The notes: a model not told the origin generated them from the letters alone. 64,000 nt of DNA from Ruminococcus sp. HUN007 (GCF_000712055.1 NZ_JOOA01000001.1:558001-622000); one strand, 5' to 3'; shown: positions 17,110-26,585, numbered from the stretch's first letter. Program-made: numbers and translations.

Positions 17110-17859
17110 TTACTTAAGCAAAGCACTGAGACTGTTAGGAACTCCGCGCGGTCCTCTTACTGCAAATACGCCGAAATCCGTTTTCAGTCTTTCAAAGGTA
17201 AACTGATCCGCCTCATACCTTTTCAGAAGTTTTATTTTCATAAGTGCTTTGATCGTCAGTCCGTCGCTGTGATAGTTATACGGTATATCCGTTTCGAGCA
17301 CCTTACATCTGTACATGATCGCAGAAACAGGTGCTCCGACATAAATATACACGATGTCGTTCTTTATTATTCCTGCACCCTGTTTCCAGTCGATGGTATC
17401 AGTATCGTCAAATGCGTGGATTATATCGTAATACTTCGGATTGGACGGGATCAGCCATTCCTTCGGCTGACGAAGTACTTTCCTTTTCTTCTTTGAAGCG
17501 GTCGCACTGAAGCCGATATCGATAAGTTCACAAACAGCTTCAAAAGGAACAGTTCCGTCAAGTGCTATCGAGATCCAGTTTCCTCTGCTTATATGATAAC
17601 CGGGATAGTAACCGTCCAGACTTACAAGATAATCCCTCATGAGTATATCTTCAAGTTTGACGTTCAGTATATCGACCATCCCGCTTTTTTCACTGTCTAT
17701 CTTTTCATATGAGATATTCATAATGATACCGAACCATTTCCGGTTGTCACTGTGACGAAACACTGCATAATCCGGATACCTCTTCCACAGATACTCCGGA
17801 TCTGCCTTGTATTTTTTCTTTATGTATTCTGTAACTTCAGAACGCATTGAATCATTCAT
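17110..17859 (-). CDS. MmcQ/YjbR-family DNA-binding-like protein
   Basis: A 249-residue protein. The start MNDSMRSEV at 17859 is chosen because GAGAGAAGGG precedes it; the longer frame needs a TTG. Residues about 10-120 fit MmcQ/YjbR (CyaY-like fold): YIKKKYKADPEYLWKRYPDYAVFRH, WFGIIMNIS, PGYHISRGNWISIALDGTV. The C-terminal part (EWLIPSNPKYYDIIHAF, GAGIIKNDIVYIYVGAPVSAI) looks like an EVE/PUA-like domain, which in other proteins binds modified nucleotides. The combination is common in Firmicutes and its function is unknown. Confidence 0.7.
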   Translation of the reverse strand: MNDSMRSEVTEYIKKKYKADPEYLWKRYPDYAVFRHSDNRKWFGIIMNISYEKIDSEKSGMVDILNVKLEDILMRDYLVSLDGYYPGYHISRGNWISIALDGTVPFEAVCELIDIGFSATASKKKRKVLRQPKEWLIPSNPKYYDIIHAFDDTDTIDWKQGAGIIKNDIVYIYVGAPVSAIMYRCKVLETDIPYNYHSDGLTIKALMKIKLLKRYEADQFTFERLKTDFGVFAVRGPRGVPNSLSALLK

Positions 17860-18221
17860 TTCTTCCCTTCTCTCTGAGTTCCTGTTTATCGTTTTCTTAA
17901 TTAACGGCAAGCTTCAACTGTAGATTTTATTTAAATTGTGCCGCAGGCACAACCTTTAGTTTATCATTATCATAACATAATCCGGAGTAAACATCAAGGC
18001 AAAACATGCAAACGAATGTATTTCACGGCCTGATCGCCGATTTGTTTAATATCCGCTCATATGTCCGGTTAATCGCTGTCTGTAACAATCTTTTTTGTAA
18101 TGCGGAAATCATTTAAAGATTTTTTAAACTTTGAAATGTTATTATATATTCAGACGACAGATAAATATGTCGGAAAAAAGTGAGCTTTATTACTGAGCTA
18201 CATAAAAAAGGAGACGCAAAC
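17860..18221. other. Intergenic divergent promoter region
   Basis: A 362-bp gap between divergent genes. It holds a TTGTGCCgcaGGCACAA hairpin at 17936-17952 and AT-rich promoter-like sequence near 18120-18150. No open frame looks coding. Confidence 0.5.
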
Positions 18222-20627
18222 ATGTTTTTCAAAATGCTGAAAAATGATCTGAAAATGAAAAAGGGACTTAATCTGATCCTGTTCATTTTCATTGTTATTG
18301 CATCGGTACTGGTGTACGTCAGTGCATCGCAGCTGTATATTCAGCTGACCGGTGAGGAACGTACTGTGAAAAGCTGCAGTTCTTCGGACCTGATCATGAT
18401 GTTTGAAAACACTGAGGAAAAGCGTGAGGAGAAACTTGAGATTATTTCGCAGAGTCTTACTGAACACGAATTTTTCGGTGATTTTTATCAAAGCGAAGGC
18501 GTAACTGCAGAAGCGAAGCAGTTTGACTTTGAAAGGATCGATGAGGACGACAAGGAAAGCTTTTTTGAGAAAAAGCAGCTCATCACCACCCTGCCCCGTG
18601 AATGCAACCTTGTGTATGACACGAATGACAAACCCTTCTATGTAAAGAACGGGACTGTATGGATCTCTCATAAAATGCGCGATGTCACAGGATCAAAAAC
18701 CGGTGATCATTTGAAGATCATCACACCTATGGGCCGTGCATATGAATTCGAGATAGCCGGATTCTACAAAGAACCTACTGCTATCTACCTTTTCAAATAT
18801 TTTCTTTCCGATGATGACTACAAAGTGATCTCGGCTGATTTTCCGGTAAAAACAGATATTTTTTCCGTTTACACTCCGGAAGTAAACAATGACATTACAA
18901 GCGTTTTCTTTTCTGATCTGCGTAATAATCACGGAATACAGATTATAGACGGCTGGTGGAGCAGGAGCACAATGTCAGATGACTATGTGGTAATATTCAT
19001 AATCACATTCTCGATGATCCTTATGAGTATTTTCATGCTTGTCATTATACTTATGACCATACGTTTCACCATGATATCCGCTCTTCGTGATGAGGAAAAG
19101 GAGATCGGCATGATGCGTGCCATGGGTATCGATTCCCTTCGTTTCCGCTGGCTGTTTGTCGCAAAATACATTGCATTTGCCGTCACCGGCGGAGTTATCG
19201 GCATAATCGCCGGAATACCGGTTTCCTACAGACTTATGCACCTTTTTGCCGGCGGCATCACCTGGCCTCCGCTTCATGAACTGGTACTTGTCGGTGCTGC
19301 ATCTGCTTTGCTTATGACTTCATCGGTAATACTGTTCTGTCTGTTTATAATGAGACGAATAAATAAAATATCTGTAATCGACGCCATACACGGTGAAAAC
19401 CGGGGCGAGCGTTTCGGAAAGGCATCTGCACTGCTGCTTCACAGACGAAAAAAGATGCCTGTACCGGTATATCTCGGACTGTCTGATATTCTTACACGCA
19501 TAAAGCGCTACATCTTTCTTGTGATAGCGTACACTCTCGGCGGAATGATGATCCTGCTTCCTGGATATCTGTACCACTCAGTAATAAATCCTGAGTTTAT
19601 GAAATACAGTATGATCTACAGTTACGACTTCTTCCCTGACTTCAGTGACGAGATGATGAAGGAATATGAAAAAAGGGAAAACGCTGAAAACAAGTTTTTC
19701 TGGGATATTTACAACGACGACCTTAAAAACAATGGAATAAACGCACACGTAGATACCTACTGCTACAGCGGCGGTGAACTTTATACCGGTGGACGGTGCG
19801 ACTGTGATGTATATTTTAATTTTGACGATATGTCCCCGATTATTTACAGTGAAGGAACTGCACCGGTTCTCGAAAACGAGATAGCAATGTCGAGCTACAC
19901 AGCAAGAAACCGTGGAATAAAACCAGGAGACGAAATAGAGGTCGGCCTTAACGAATATTCCGGAGACAAGCTTCACATCACACTCAATAAGAAGAAAGTG
20001 ATCGTCACCGGCCTTATCGATATGATTGAATGGGCATCACCTTACCTCATAATGGGAAGCGAATACGATAAAAGCTGTATAAACGGAAAAGGTTACTATG
20101 CTCTGAACATATATTCAGATAACAAACAGGCCGAGTGGAATAAAATGAACGATCTTTTCGGCGGCCATGTTATGTCCGGAGAAGAAGCGATCATGCGTTA
20201 TCTTGAAGACTACGAGATCCCGCTCAGACTTTTCAGAAATGTGGTTTTCGCAGCAGTTGTATTCGTAAACATTCTGCTTACTGTCCTTTACATGAACATT
20301 TTTATTTCGGAAGACAAATCAGAGATCGCACTTCAGAGATGTCTCGGAACAGACGACAGAAAAATACGTGCCGCTGAGCTTTTCAGAATGATGACGCTCA
20401 CAGCCGCATCAGTCATCGCAGCCATAATTATATCAAACTCTGTCGGTGCGAGGATGTTTGACTTACTGTTCGGAGCGATAAATCTTTCGGGATTCAGATT
20501 CATGCCGATGCCGGTACTTACTTTTGTCATCATGCCGGCCGTATCACTGCTCACAGTGCTCATACCTTCACTAATAAGACTTGGAAGAATAGATAGGATC
20601 GATATACGCAGCATAGCAGAAGAATAG
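18222..20627 (+). CDS. Large FtsX-family ABC permease (BceB/MacB-like)
   Basis: An 801-residue permease; the start MFFKMLKNDLKMKKG at 18222 has AAAAGGAG upstream. It carries one N-terminal helix (LILFIFIVIASVLVYVSA), an extracellular domain of about 190 residues, a first FtsX domain (about 250-375, with the DEEKEIGMMRAMG motif), a further helix near 430, a second extracellular region and a second FtsX domain (FAAVVFVNILLTVLYM to the end). This two-FtsX layout is typical of peptide- or antibiotic-handling exporters. It is followed by its ATPase after 8 bp and, further on, a two-component system. Confidence 0.85.
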   Translation: MFFKMLKNDLKMKKGLNLILFIFIVIASVLVYVSASQLYIQLTGEERTVKSCSSSDLIMMFENTEEKREEKLEIISQSLTEHEFFGDFYQSEGVTAEAKQFDFERIDEDDKESFFEKKQLITTLPRECNLVYDTNDKPFYVKNGTVWISHKMRDVTGSKTGDHLKIITPMGRAYEFEIAGFYKEPTAIYLFKYFLSDDDYKVISADFPVKTDIFSVYTPEVNNDITSVFFSDLRNNHGIQIIDGWWSRSTMSDDYVVIFIITFSMILMSIFMLVIILMTIRFTMISALRDEEKEIGMMRAMGIDSLRFRWLFVAKYIAFAVTGGVIGIIAGIPVSYRLMHLFAGGITWPPLHELVLVGAASALLMTSSVILFCLFIMRRINKISVIDAIHGENRGERFGKASALLLHRRKKMPVPVYLGLSDILTRIKRYIFLVIAYTLGGMMILLPGYLYHSVINPEFMKYSMIYSYDFFPDFSDEMMKEYEKRENAENKFFWDIYNDDLKNNGINAHVDTYCYSGGELYTGGRCDCDVYFNFDDMSPIIYSEGTAPVLENEIAMSSYTARNRGIKPGDEIEVGLNEYSGDKLHITLNKKKVIVTGLIDMIEWASPYLIMGSEYDKSCINGKGYYALNIYSDNKQAEWNKMNDLFGGHVMSGEEAIMRYLEDYEIPLRLFRNVVFAAVVFVNILLTVLYMNIFISEDKSEIALQRCLGTDDRKIRAAELFRMMTLTAASVIAAIIISNSVGARMFDLLFGAINLSGFRFMPMPVLTFVIMPAVSLLTVLIPSLIRLGRIDRIDIRSIAEE

Positions 20628-20635
20628 GAGAAAAA

Positions 20636-21391
20636 ATGAAAGTAATATCAGTAAAGGATCTTTGCAAGACCTATATAGTAAAATCACGCAGCAGCAACGT
20701 TCTTCAGAACGTAAACTTTGAAATGGAAGGGGGCGAATTCGTTACCGTAATGGGACCTAGCGGAAGCGGAAAATCCACGCTGCTCTATACAGTAAGCGGC
20801 ATGGACAGCGCTACAGCCGGAGAGGTCGTTTTTAACGAAAAAAATCTTTCGGCGCTGGGCAAAAAAGAGATAATGCACCTTCGCCTTACGGAAATGGGTT
20901 TTATTTTTCAGCAGATGTACATGATGAAAAAGCTGTGCATACTCGATAATATCGTCCTTCCGGGATATCAGGCCGGCGGAGACCGCAAGAGTATTAACGA
21001 ACGTGCCTTAAAACTTATGCGCAGACTTGGTATAGCCGAGACCGCCGAGCATGAGATAACGGAAGTATCCGGCGGTGAACTGCAGCGTGCATGCCTGTGC
21101 CGTGCGCTCATCAACTCCCCGAAAATCATATTTGCCGACGAGCCGACAGGTGCTCTTAATTCGAGTGCGGCATCCGGTGTCATGCGTGAACTGGTAAATG
21201 CCAACCGTGACGGCACAGGTGTTCTTATGGTAACGCACAGCGTAAAAGTGGCAGCCCAGAGCGAACGTGTCATCTATCTTGTGGACGGCGGCATAAGGGG
21301 CGAAGTAAGTCTCGGAAAGATAAACGACGAGAGTGAGATACCGGCACGTGAAAAAGTCGTAAACTCATGGCTTGCAGAACAGGGATGGTAA
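20636..21391 (+). CDS. ABC exporter ATPase (BceA/MacB type)
   Basis: A 251-residue ATPase with Walker A GPSGSGKST, Q-loop FIFQQMYMMKKL, signature VSGGELQRACLCRAL, Walker B IIFADEPTGAL and H-loop MVTHSVKVA. The MacB/BceA type fits the two-FtsX permease immediately upstream. A GGAG site precedes the ATG. Together they would export or sense an envelope-active compound. Confidence 0.9.
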   Translation: MKVISVKDLCKTYIVKSRSSNVLQNVNFEMEGGEFVTVMGPSGSGKSTLLYTVSGMDSATAGEVVFNEKNLSALGKKEIMHLRLTEMGFIFQQMYMMKKLCILDNIVLPGYQAGGDRKSINERALKLMRRLGIAETAEHEITEVSGGELQRACLCRALINSPKIIFADEPTGALNSSAASGVMRELVNANRDGTGVLMVTHSVKVAAQSERVIYLVDGGIRGEVSLGKINDESEIPAREKVVNSWLAEQGW

Positions 21392-21403
21392 AGGAGAAGT
21401 ACA

Positions 21404-22807
21404 ATGAAAAGAATAAAAACATGTCTTGCCGGAATTGCTTCGGTATTTATCCTTACGTCCTGCACGGCAAAGGCGACCTACGAAGGATTCACCATACCGG
21501 ATCAGGGCGGAAGCACACTGACTCCGGTGACAGAATACTCCCGCACACTGGATCTTGATGATATCTGTCCGGAAGAAGAAACGATCTCGGAATACACATC
21601 TGACGACGGACTATGTGTTATCCAAAAGAAGAAACACTATTACGCGGTCACACTTGATCTTGAAAAAGGTGATCACTACAAAGCCGGAGCAGCTTATGCG
21701 GATGCCATACTAAAAGCGGCACCGGACTTCGGAGAAAGCTTTGAACCATATCTTTTTGAGAACATAACCATGGCATTCAGCGAAGCAAATGAAGAAAGTT
21801 TCAAATCACTGACTGAACGTGTTACCGCACTGAAAAATTCACTTGAAGAGGAATACCGTCTTGAAGCCGAAGGATTTGCTGACAGAATAAGCGGAGGCGT
21901 ACACGGATTCAGTAAAGACGGAATCATATCATACGAGGAAGCACTTACCCTTCAGATGGTACCGGACGCTCTCCGCGGTACATCCTGCAGCGCAGTTTCA
22001 CTCGACGAAAGCCGCACAGTTTCAGGAAAGCGTATTTCAGCCCGAATTCTTGAATGGCTGAGGGGCAGCTCGGATCAGATATCACAGATTCAGACAGTTT
22101 TAAAATATAAAAACGGAGACAGATCAATAACGACCGTTTCTGCACTCGGACTTCTCGACGCAATATCAGGTTTTAATGAAAACGGCGTCCTTGCCGGTAT
22201 ACTCGACGTGGGCGGAACAAATAAATGCGAATATACTTACGAAGGAAAGACCTGCTACACATTTGCACTGCGTCACGCCCTTGAAAACTCGGTAAACGCC
22301 CGTGACGTCGCTGAGTACATGCTGGCGGAAAGTGATAAATTCACATTCAGCCACAACATTTATGTTACAGATGAAAAAGATGCTTTCTGTGTTGAAAACA
22401 GTGCAAACGAACTTCTCGGAAAAGCGAGGATCAGAACGGAGAGCACTCCCCTTCGCCCCGACTATGCTAATTCTCCGGACGGCGCTTTCTTCGTGGTAAA
22501 CTGCTACGTTTCAGAAGAAAGCCCTGACAAAAATGCTTTCGATCTCCGTAATCTTATAAGGTGGCGTAAACTGTCCGAATGGTTTGACGGTGATGAAAAA
22601 TTCACATCCGGCAGTTTCCGTTCCCGCCTTGCTTCCGAAACAAAGGAAAACTACGACAGAGATCTTCCTGTCGAAGGAGCCGATGCCGACGCATTCCACG
22701 TACTTGTCATCGACTACTCCACCGGCGAGACCGATGTTTCATTCTACCGTCCCGATGACGAAGCGGGTGTTCCGGAATATATAAAAATTGCAGAGATAAA
22801 GAAATAA
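21404..22807 (+). CDS. Lipoprotein Ntn-hydrolase (linear amide C-N hydrolase, C45/AAT-like)
   Basis: A 467-residue exported protein. The signal ends at the lipobox FILTSC. The core fits the acyl-CoA:6-APA acyltransferase/C45-type Ntn-hydrolases: RGTSCSAVSL has the internal Cys expected to become the N-terminal nucleophile, followed by GKRISARILEW, STVSALGLLDAISGFNENGV-like strands and VTDEKDAFCVENS. Such enzymes cleave linear amides such as N-acyl amino acids, penicillins or peptides. Sharing an operon with an exporter suggests it degrades or trims the exported or sensed compound. It follows the ATPase by 12 bp. Confidence 0.75.
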   Translation: MKRIKTCLAGIASVFILTSCTAKATYEGFTIPDQGGSTLTPVTEYSRTLDLDDICPEEETISEYTSDDGLCVIQKKKHYYAVTLDLEKGDHYKAGAAYADAILKAAPDFGESFEPYLFENITMAFSEANEESFKSLTERVTALKNSLEEEYRLEAEGFADRISGGVHGFSKDGIISYEEALTLQMVPDALRGTSCSAVSLDESRTVSGKRISARILEWLRGSSDQISQIQTVLKYKNGDRSITTVSALGLLDAISGFNENGVLAGILDVGGTNKCEYTYEGKTCYTFALRHALENSVNARDVAEYMLAESDKFTFSHNIYVTDEKDAFCVENSANELLGKARIRTESTPLRPDYANSPDGAFFVVNCYVSEESPDKNAFDLRNLIRWRKLSEWFDGDEKFTSGSFRSRLASETKENYDRDLPVEGADADAFHVLVIDYSTGETDVSFYRPDDEAGVPEYIKIAEIKK

Positions 22808-22849
22808 AGAGACAAATAAATACAGGACAAAAGATACAAACAGAAAAAA

Positions 22850-22872
22850 CGGCATCGCTTAAAACGGTGCCG
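22850..22872 (+). terminator. Hairpin after the exporter operon
   Basis: CGGCATCG pairs with CGGTGCCG (one wobble) around CTTAAAA, then CTATTGATTT. It separates the hydrolase gene from the two-component promoter. Confidence 0.55.
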
Positions 22873-22875
22873 CTA

Positions 22876-22905
22876 TTGATTTGAACACTGAAACTGTGAT
22901 ATAAT
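22876..22905 (+). promoter_or_regulatory. Promoter of the two-component operon
   Basis: TTGATT (22876-22881), an 18-bp spacer and a perfect TATAAT (22900-22905). A GTGCTGT...ACAGCAC hairpin follows in the leader, before the response regulator. Confidence 0.6.
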
Positions 22906-22969
22906 GGGTGTCATGAACGTGCTGTCTGCTTAAATGAACAGCACAAAAAAATACTGATTTACAAAGGCG

Positions 22970-23656
22970 GTGACTTATCTGACTGACATACTTATGATAG
23001 AAGACGATCCGGAACTCGGAACACTTATAAAAGACTTTCTTGCCAAAGAAAAATTCTCGGTAAAGCTTTGTCCTGACGCGGAAAGCGGAACAGAACTTCT
23101 CGAAAAGGAAGAATTCAGACTTGTTCTGCTCGATGTAATGCTTCCGGGCAGAAACGGATTTGAGACATGTTCGTATATACGCTCAAAGGGAAACACGCCG
23201 GTACTTATGATGAGTGCCAGAGATGACGAACAGAGCATGCTCACCGGATTTGAGACCGGCGCTGACGATTACATCGGCAAACCGTTTTCCGCTGCTGTAC
23301 TGACTGCCAAGATAAAGGCCATGCTCAAACGGAACGGCGATCAGAATGAAACTTCTCACCTTTCCTCACACGGCATCACACTCGATCCGGTATCACGAAG
23401 CGTTACAAAGAACGGAAATGAGATACGTCTTAACATAAAGGAATTTGCACTGCTCAAATGCCTTATGGAACACGAAGGCGAAGCAATGACCAGGGATGCG
23501 CTCTTCAATGAAGTCTGGGGACACGACTGTTTTACCGAACCCTCAACTGTCAGCGTTCACATCCGCTGGCTCCGTGAAAAACTGGAAGAGGACATAACCC
23601 ATCCGGAACTCATTAAAACCGTCTACAAGCTCGGCTACCGTTTCGGAGGTGAATGA
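22970..23656 (+). CDS. OmpR/PhoB-family response regulator
   Basis: About 228 residues. The receiver has the acidic pair EDDPELG, phospho-acceptor Asp in VLLDVMLPGRNG, MMSARDDEQS and K of YIGKPFS. The C-terminal winged helix contains IKEFALLKCLMEHEGEAMTRDALFNEVWG and TVSVHIRWLREKLEE. The start is unclear: GTG 22970 lies inside AAAGGCGGTGA (22963-22973), which looks like the ribosome binding site itself. Translation may begin at CTG 22979 or ATG 22994. It pairs with the kinase downstream (4-bp overlap) and probably controls the exporter upstream. Confidence 0.9.
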   Translation: MTYLTDILMIEDDPELGTLIKDFLAKEKFSVKLCPDAESGTELLEKEEFRLVLLDVMLPGRNGFETCSYIRSKGNTPVLMMSARDDEQSMLTGFETGADDYIGKPFSAAVLTAKIKAMLKRNGDQNETSHLSSHGITLDPVSRSVTKNGNEIRLNIKEFALLKCLMEHEGEAMTRDALFNEVWGHDCFTEPSTVSVHIRWLREKLEEDITHPELIKTVYKLGYRFGGE

Positions 23657-24949
23657 TGAAACGACTCGTCATCTCACTTGCCGCGGTAACACTTCTTTTC
23701 GCTGCACTCTCTCTGCTGTGGCTGTACGCCGTTCCGGAACTTACCCTTTCACGTATAAATGCAAGGTCAGTTACGGTCAACAGATTAAACAGCATGCTTG
23801 AAAATGAGATCTCAGAAGGCAGAGATGCGGAAACGTGTGTCTCAGAACTGTCAGATATTCACGAAAGTCTGATGCCTGACAGCATAAACTTCCTTTCTGC
23901 AGACAATACTGACGGAAGTATTTTTGCAGCATCCGGAGGCGGCGGAAACATGATCTGTCCGGTACACAAAAACGGTGAGATCATCGGCTTTGCCGTTTAC
24001 ACCTACTCCGATCCGCTTAAGCATATCTCCGACGTACTTGTGCTTTCCGTCCTCACTTTCTGCTGGATTGCTGCCTCGGTATTTCTGATCTTTATCTATG
24101 CAAACATTCTTAAGCCGTTTAAAAGGCTATCAGAATATCCGGAACGCATCGCTAAAATGCCCGACACAGACAAACTGCCAGAGACGCGTAACCGTCGTTT
24201 CGGGAAGTTCATCTGGAGTATGAACATGCTCCGCGACGTGCTCATAAACGAAAGAACCCGCTCGGAAAGACTCGAAGGACAAAGGCGCACTCTCCTCGCC
24301 TCCGTAGCCCACGGTGTAAAAACCCCGGTCACGAACATCCGCCTTTACGCCGAAGCGATAAAAAACCGGTCTTTACTCCGAAAACGGAAGCGACAACGCA
24401 GCACTTGCCGAAAAGATCGACAGCAATGCCGAAAAAATTCAGTCACTTGTAAAGGAACTCATTGAAACATCGGCATCTGCCGTGAGCAGCTACACACCGG
24501 AAATATCATCTTTCTATATTTCCGAACTGGCAAAACTCATTTCCGGCGAATACTCCGAACGAATGAAAATAAGCCATATCCCGTTTGAAGTGAAATGCAG
24601 CTCCGGACACATAATGAACAGTGACCTTTACGGTCTTGTCCGCATAGTGTCGCAGCTCATCGAAAACGCAGTCAAGTACGGAAACGGCGAAGGAATTAAA
24701 GTTACCATCGAATCCGATTCCGACGGCGTATGCATCTCAGTCCGCAACAAAGGCGAACTCCTCCCTGAAGATGAACTGCTGTTCATCTTCGACAGCTTCC
24801 GCCGCGGTTCCAATTCGCACGACACGGAAGGCAGCGGAATAGGCCTGTTTACAGCAAGAACGATAGCATCTTCCCTTGGCGGAAGCATATGCGCAAGAAG
24901 ACTCGAAGACTCCGGCGAAATGGAGTTTACAGTTTATATTCCGGACTAA
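23653..24949 (+). pseudogene. Sensor histidine kinase, one frameshift at A6
   Basis: Two frames together give a kinase of about 431 residues. It has helix 1 (VISLAAVTLLFAALSLLWLYAV), an extracytoplasmic sensor of about 100 residues, helix 2 (VLVLSVLTFCWIAASVFLIFI), a HAMP-like linker, and an H-box in LLASVAHGVKTPVTNIRLYAEAI. The frame then breaks at A6 (24360-24365). Dropping one A gives AIKTGLYSENGSDNAALAEK and continues to the N-box QLIENAVKYG and GSGIGLFTARTIASSLGG. The usual DNGxG box is replaced by VRNKGELLPE. The partner is the upstream regulator. Confidence 0.85.
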
Positions 24950-24953
24950 TGAG

Positions 24954-24979
24954 AAAGCGGAGCCGCGGCTCCGCTTTTT
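24954..24979 (+). terminator. Terminator AAGCGGAGCC/GGCTCCGCTT
   Basis: A perfect palindrome with T5, just after the kinase stop. It belongs to a family of AGCGGAGCC terminators also seen at 33503, 35652, 50533 and 54264. Confidence 0.85.
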
Positions 24980-25005
24980 ACGCCCTTCAGTTCTAATACA
25001 ATGTA

Positions 25006-25034
25006 TTGACAATGTATTAAAAAAGCGATATAAT
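25006..25034 (+). promoter_or_regulatory. Consensus promoter and operator of the RelB/YoeB locus
   Basis: TTGACA (25006-25011), a 17-bp spacer and TATAAT (25029-25034), a perfect consensus. The repeated ACAATGTATT (24999 and 25010) overlapping the -35 could be the antitoxin operator, as is usual for autoregulated toxin-antitoxin loci. Confidence 0.75.
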
Positions 25035-25059
25035 ATAGATAAAGAAGGAGGGATGTGTT

Positions 25060-25333
25060 ATGGCACAGACTACTGTAAGTATAAGAATGGACGAAGATCT
25101 AAAAAAGGATTTTGATTCAATATGCAATGATCTTGGAATGACAATGACAACTGCTGTTATAATACTCGCAAAAAAAAATGGCAAGAGAAAAAAGATTGCC
25201 ATTTGAAGTATCTATCGACCCTTTCTACAGCGAATCGAATATGAAAGCTCTCGAAGAAAGTATAGTTCAGATGAAAAACGGCAAAACTGTAACTAAATCA
25301 TTCGACGAACTGGAGTTACTCGCCAATGAATAA
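25060..25333 (+). pseudogene. RelB/DinJ-family antitoxin, frameshift at A9
   Basis: ATG 25060 follows GAAGGAGGG. The N-terminus MAQTTVSIRMDEDLKKDFD then CNDLGMTMTTAVIILAKK is a ribbon-helix-helix RelB/DinJ domain. The frame stops at 25206. Removing one A from the A9 run (about 25169-25177) gives MAREKRLPFEVS...SFDELELLANE, the normal C-terminus of the family, ending at 25333. The natural protein would be about 90 residues. The toxin start overlaps its end (ATGAATAA). Confidence 0.85.
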
Positions 25334-25388
25334 ACTCACTTTCACAGAAAACGCTTTTGATGAATATCTTTACTGGCAGATGTCATAA
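25326..25388 (+). pseudogene. yoeB: Truncated YoeB/Txe toxin N-terminus
   Basis: MNKLTFTENAFDEYLYWQ is the start of Txe/YoeB mRNA interferases, here stopped after 20 codons. The remaining 60 or so residues, including the catalytic ones, are missing. The break coincides with the start of a duplicated segment (25375-25547) that has a second copy at 28376. The locus therefore encodes an antitoxin without an active toxin. Confidence 0.8.
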
Positions 25389-25547
25389 TGAGCATCTGCC
25401 TTTTCTATATATTTACGATCATTAAGCTTCTGAATTCAAAGCATTCTTAGCCTTCTTCTCTTTGATAAGAATATCAGCAAATACCATCGTCATTGCGCCA
25501 AGGGCAAGCCACTCAAATGATGAGATGCTGCTGTATGTTGCTGTCGG
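25375..25547. repeat. Duplicated segment, copy A (terminator plus 3' part of the 74-aa gene)
   Basis: Starts with GGCAGATG...CATCTGCC-TTTTCT (a terminator) and runs into the C-terminal 40 or so codons of the small membrane protein gene. It matches 28376-28548 in the same orientation with only a handful of substitutions. The pair brackets about 2.8 kb of accessory genes. Confidence 0.8.
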
Positions 25548-25646
25548 GCTGAGGATCTCTGAGATGTATCTTACCATTACTGATACTGCTGTAATAACAT
25601 ATCCCATCTTAAAGATTGCATTTCCTATTCTCTGTGACTTTTTCAT
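25422..25646 (-). CDS. Small two-helix membrane protein
   Basis: A 74-residue protein with a basic N-terminus (MKKSQRIGNAIFK), two hydrophobic segments (MGYVITAVSVMVRYI; FEWLALGAMTMVFADILI) and a Lys-rich tail. No family is recognised. It could be a small toxin-like or membrane-anchored peptide. Its 3' half is duplicated at 28.4 kb, where it has no start. Confidence 0.6.
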   Translation of the reverse strand: MKKSQRIGNAIFKMGYVITAVSVMVRYISEILSPTATYSSISSFEWLALGAMTMVFADILIKEKKAKNALNSEA

Positions 25647-25764
25647 ATTGATTACTTCCTTTCGGTGTTTGTAATTTCATTTTTGTTTTCGGGGTGTTCC
25701 CCTTTCCATGATCTTATTATACACCTTTCGGAAGTTGTGGTCGTTCGTTTATTATTACGGTACA

Positions 25765-26462
25765 TTACAGTTTTGTAAGGTTGGTGTGAAACGAGGTTGC
25801 ATTTATAATTGAGGTAGTATAAACAGGTTTGTTCGTAGTAATAATCAGATGTATCCCAGCTTCGTTGCCAGTCATCAAAAGACGTCTGATAACATCTTCG
25901 CTCTTGGCACCATAATCTGCAATAAGATATTCAAATTCACTTATCACCACGATAAAATACGGCAGTTTTTTATATCTGCCATCGTTTTCTGAAATCATCT
26001 TATTATACTCTTCAAGATTGTTTGTTCCCATCTTTGAAAAACAGTTCAAAACGTGTATGCATTTCTCTGATCAGATCATCAAGATACGCTATATGCCATA
26101 ATGAATGATCTCTCGTATTATTTTTGGTATCAATCTCTTTTAATATGATATTCTCATATGGAACCCAATAAAAAATACTTGTAATCATGGAATTGATACA
26201 TGATTTTTCAACAGCATCTTTCGCTCCGATCATCACATGCTTCATCTGTACAAGATCCCCGGTTACAATATTTCCGTCCTTATCCTGACCAATCACTACA
26301 GGGAGTATGCATTCTGAATTACAAAATTTATCACTTTCGATCACATCACGGAGAGTTATTAACTCCTGGTTTTTTATTCTTCTCTAAAACGGTTCCTTTG
26401 CTAAGAAGATCGATAGGAAAATATCCTTCTTTCTTTTCTGATACCTTAACTTCATCGCTCAC
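25765..26462 (-). pseudogene. FtsK/SpoIIIE-like motor fragment with lost Walker motifs, two frameshifts
   Basis: Starts at GTG 26462 after GAGAGGAG. Frames join at A6 (26370-26375) and A5 (26037-26041) by removing one base each. This gives about 230 residues: EGYFPIDLLSKGTVLEK, ITLRDVIESDKF, VVIGQDKDGNIVTGDLVQMKHVMIG, SCINSMITSIFY, RFELFSKMGTNNLEEYNK, GRYKKLPYFIVVISEFEYLI. It matches the FtsK motor core, but the Walker A has become GAKDAVEKS and the Walker B Asp is Ser (VVISEFE for VVIDEFA). The N-terminal membrane part and gamma domain are absent. Either a decayed paralogue or a pseudo-ATPase. Confidence 0.75.
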
Positions 26463-26514
26463 AGAGCATTCTCCTCTCATTTTCAGAATATACTATTGTC
26501 CTGTTCTTAAAAGG

Positions 26515-26549
26515 ATTATAACATGAAAAGTACTGAAAATTCGAAGATA
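26515..26549 (-). promoter_or_regulatory. Promoter with shared ATCTTCGAATTTTCA box
   Basis: On the minus strand TATCTTCGAATTTTCA, 13 bp, then TATAAT, upstream of the FtsK-like gene. The same box with 12-13 bp spacing occurs at 40759, 42366 and 54181. Confidence 0.55.
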
Positions 26550-26585
26550 ATGATATTTTTTTTGCGTCATAGGTGCAATATGATT

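Noticed and set aside
17110..17910. Longer start (TTG 17910) for the MmcQ/YjbR-like gene
   Set aside because: The internal ATG at 17859 has a strong GAGAGAAGGG site; the extension is basic and not family-like.
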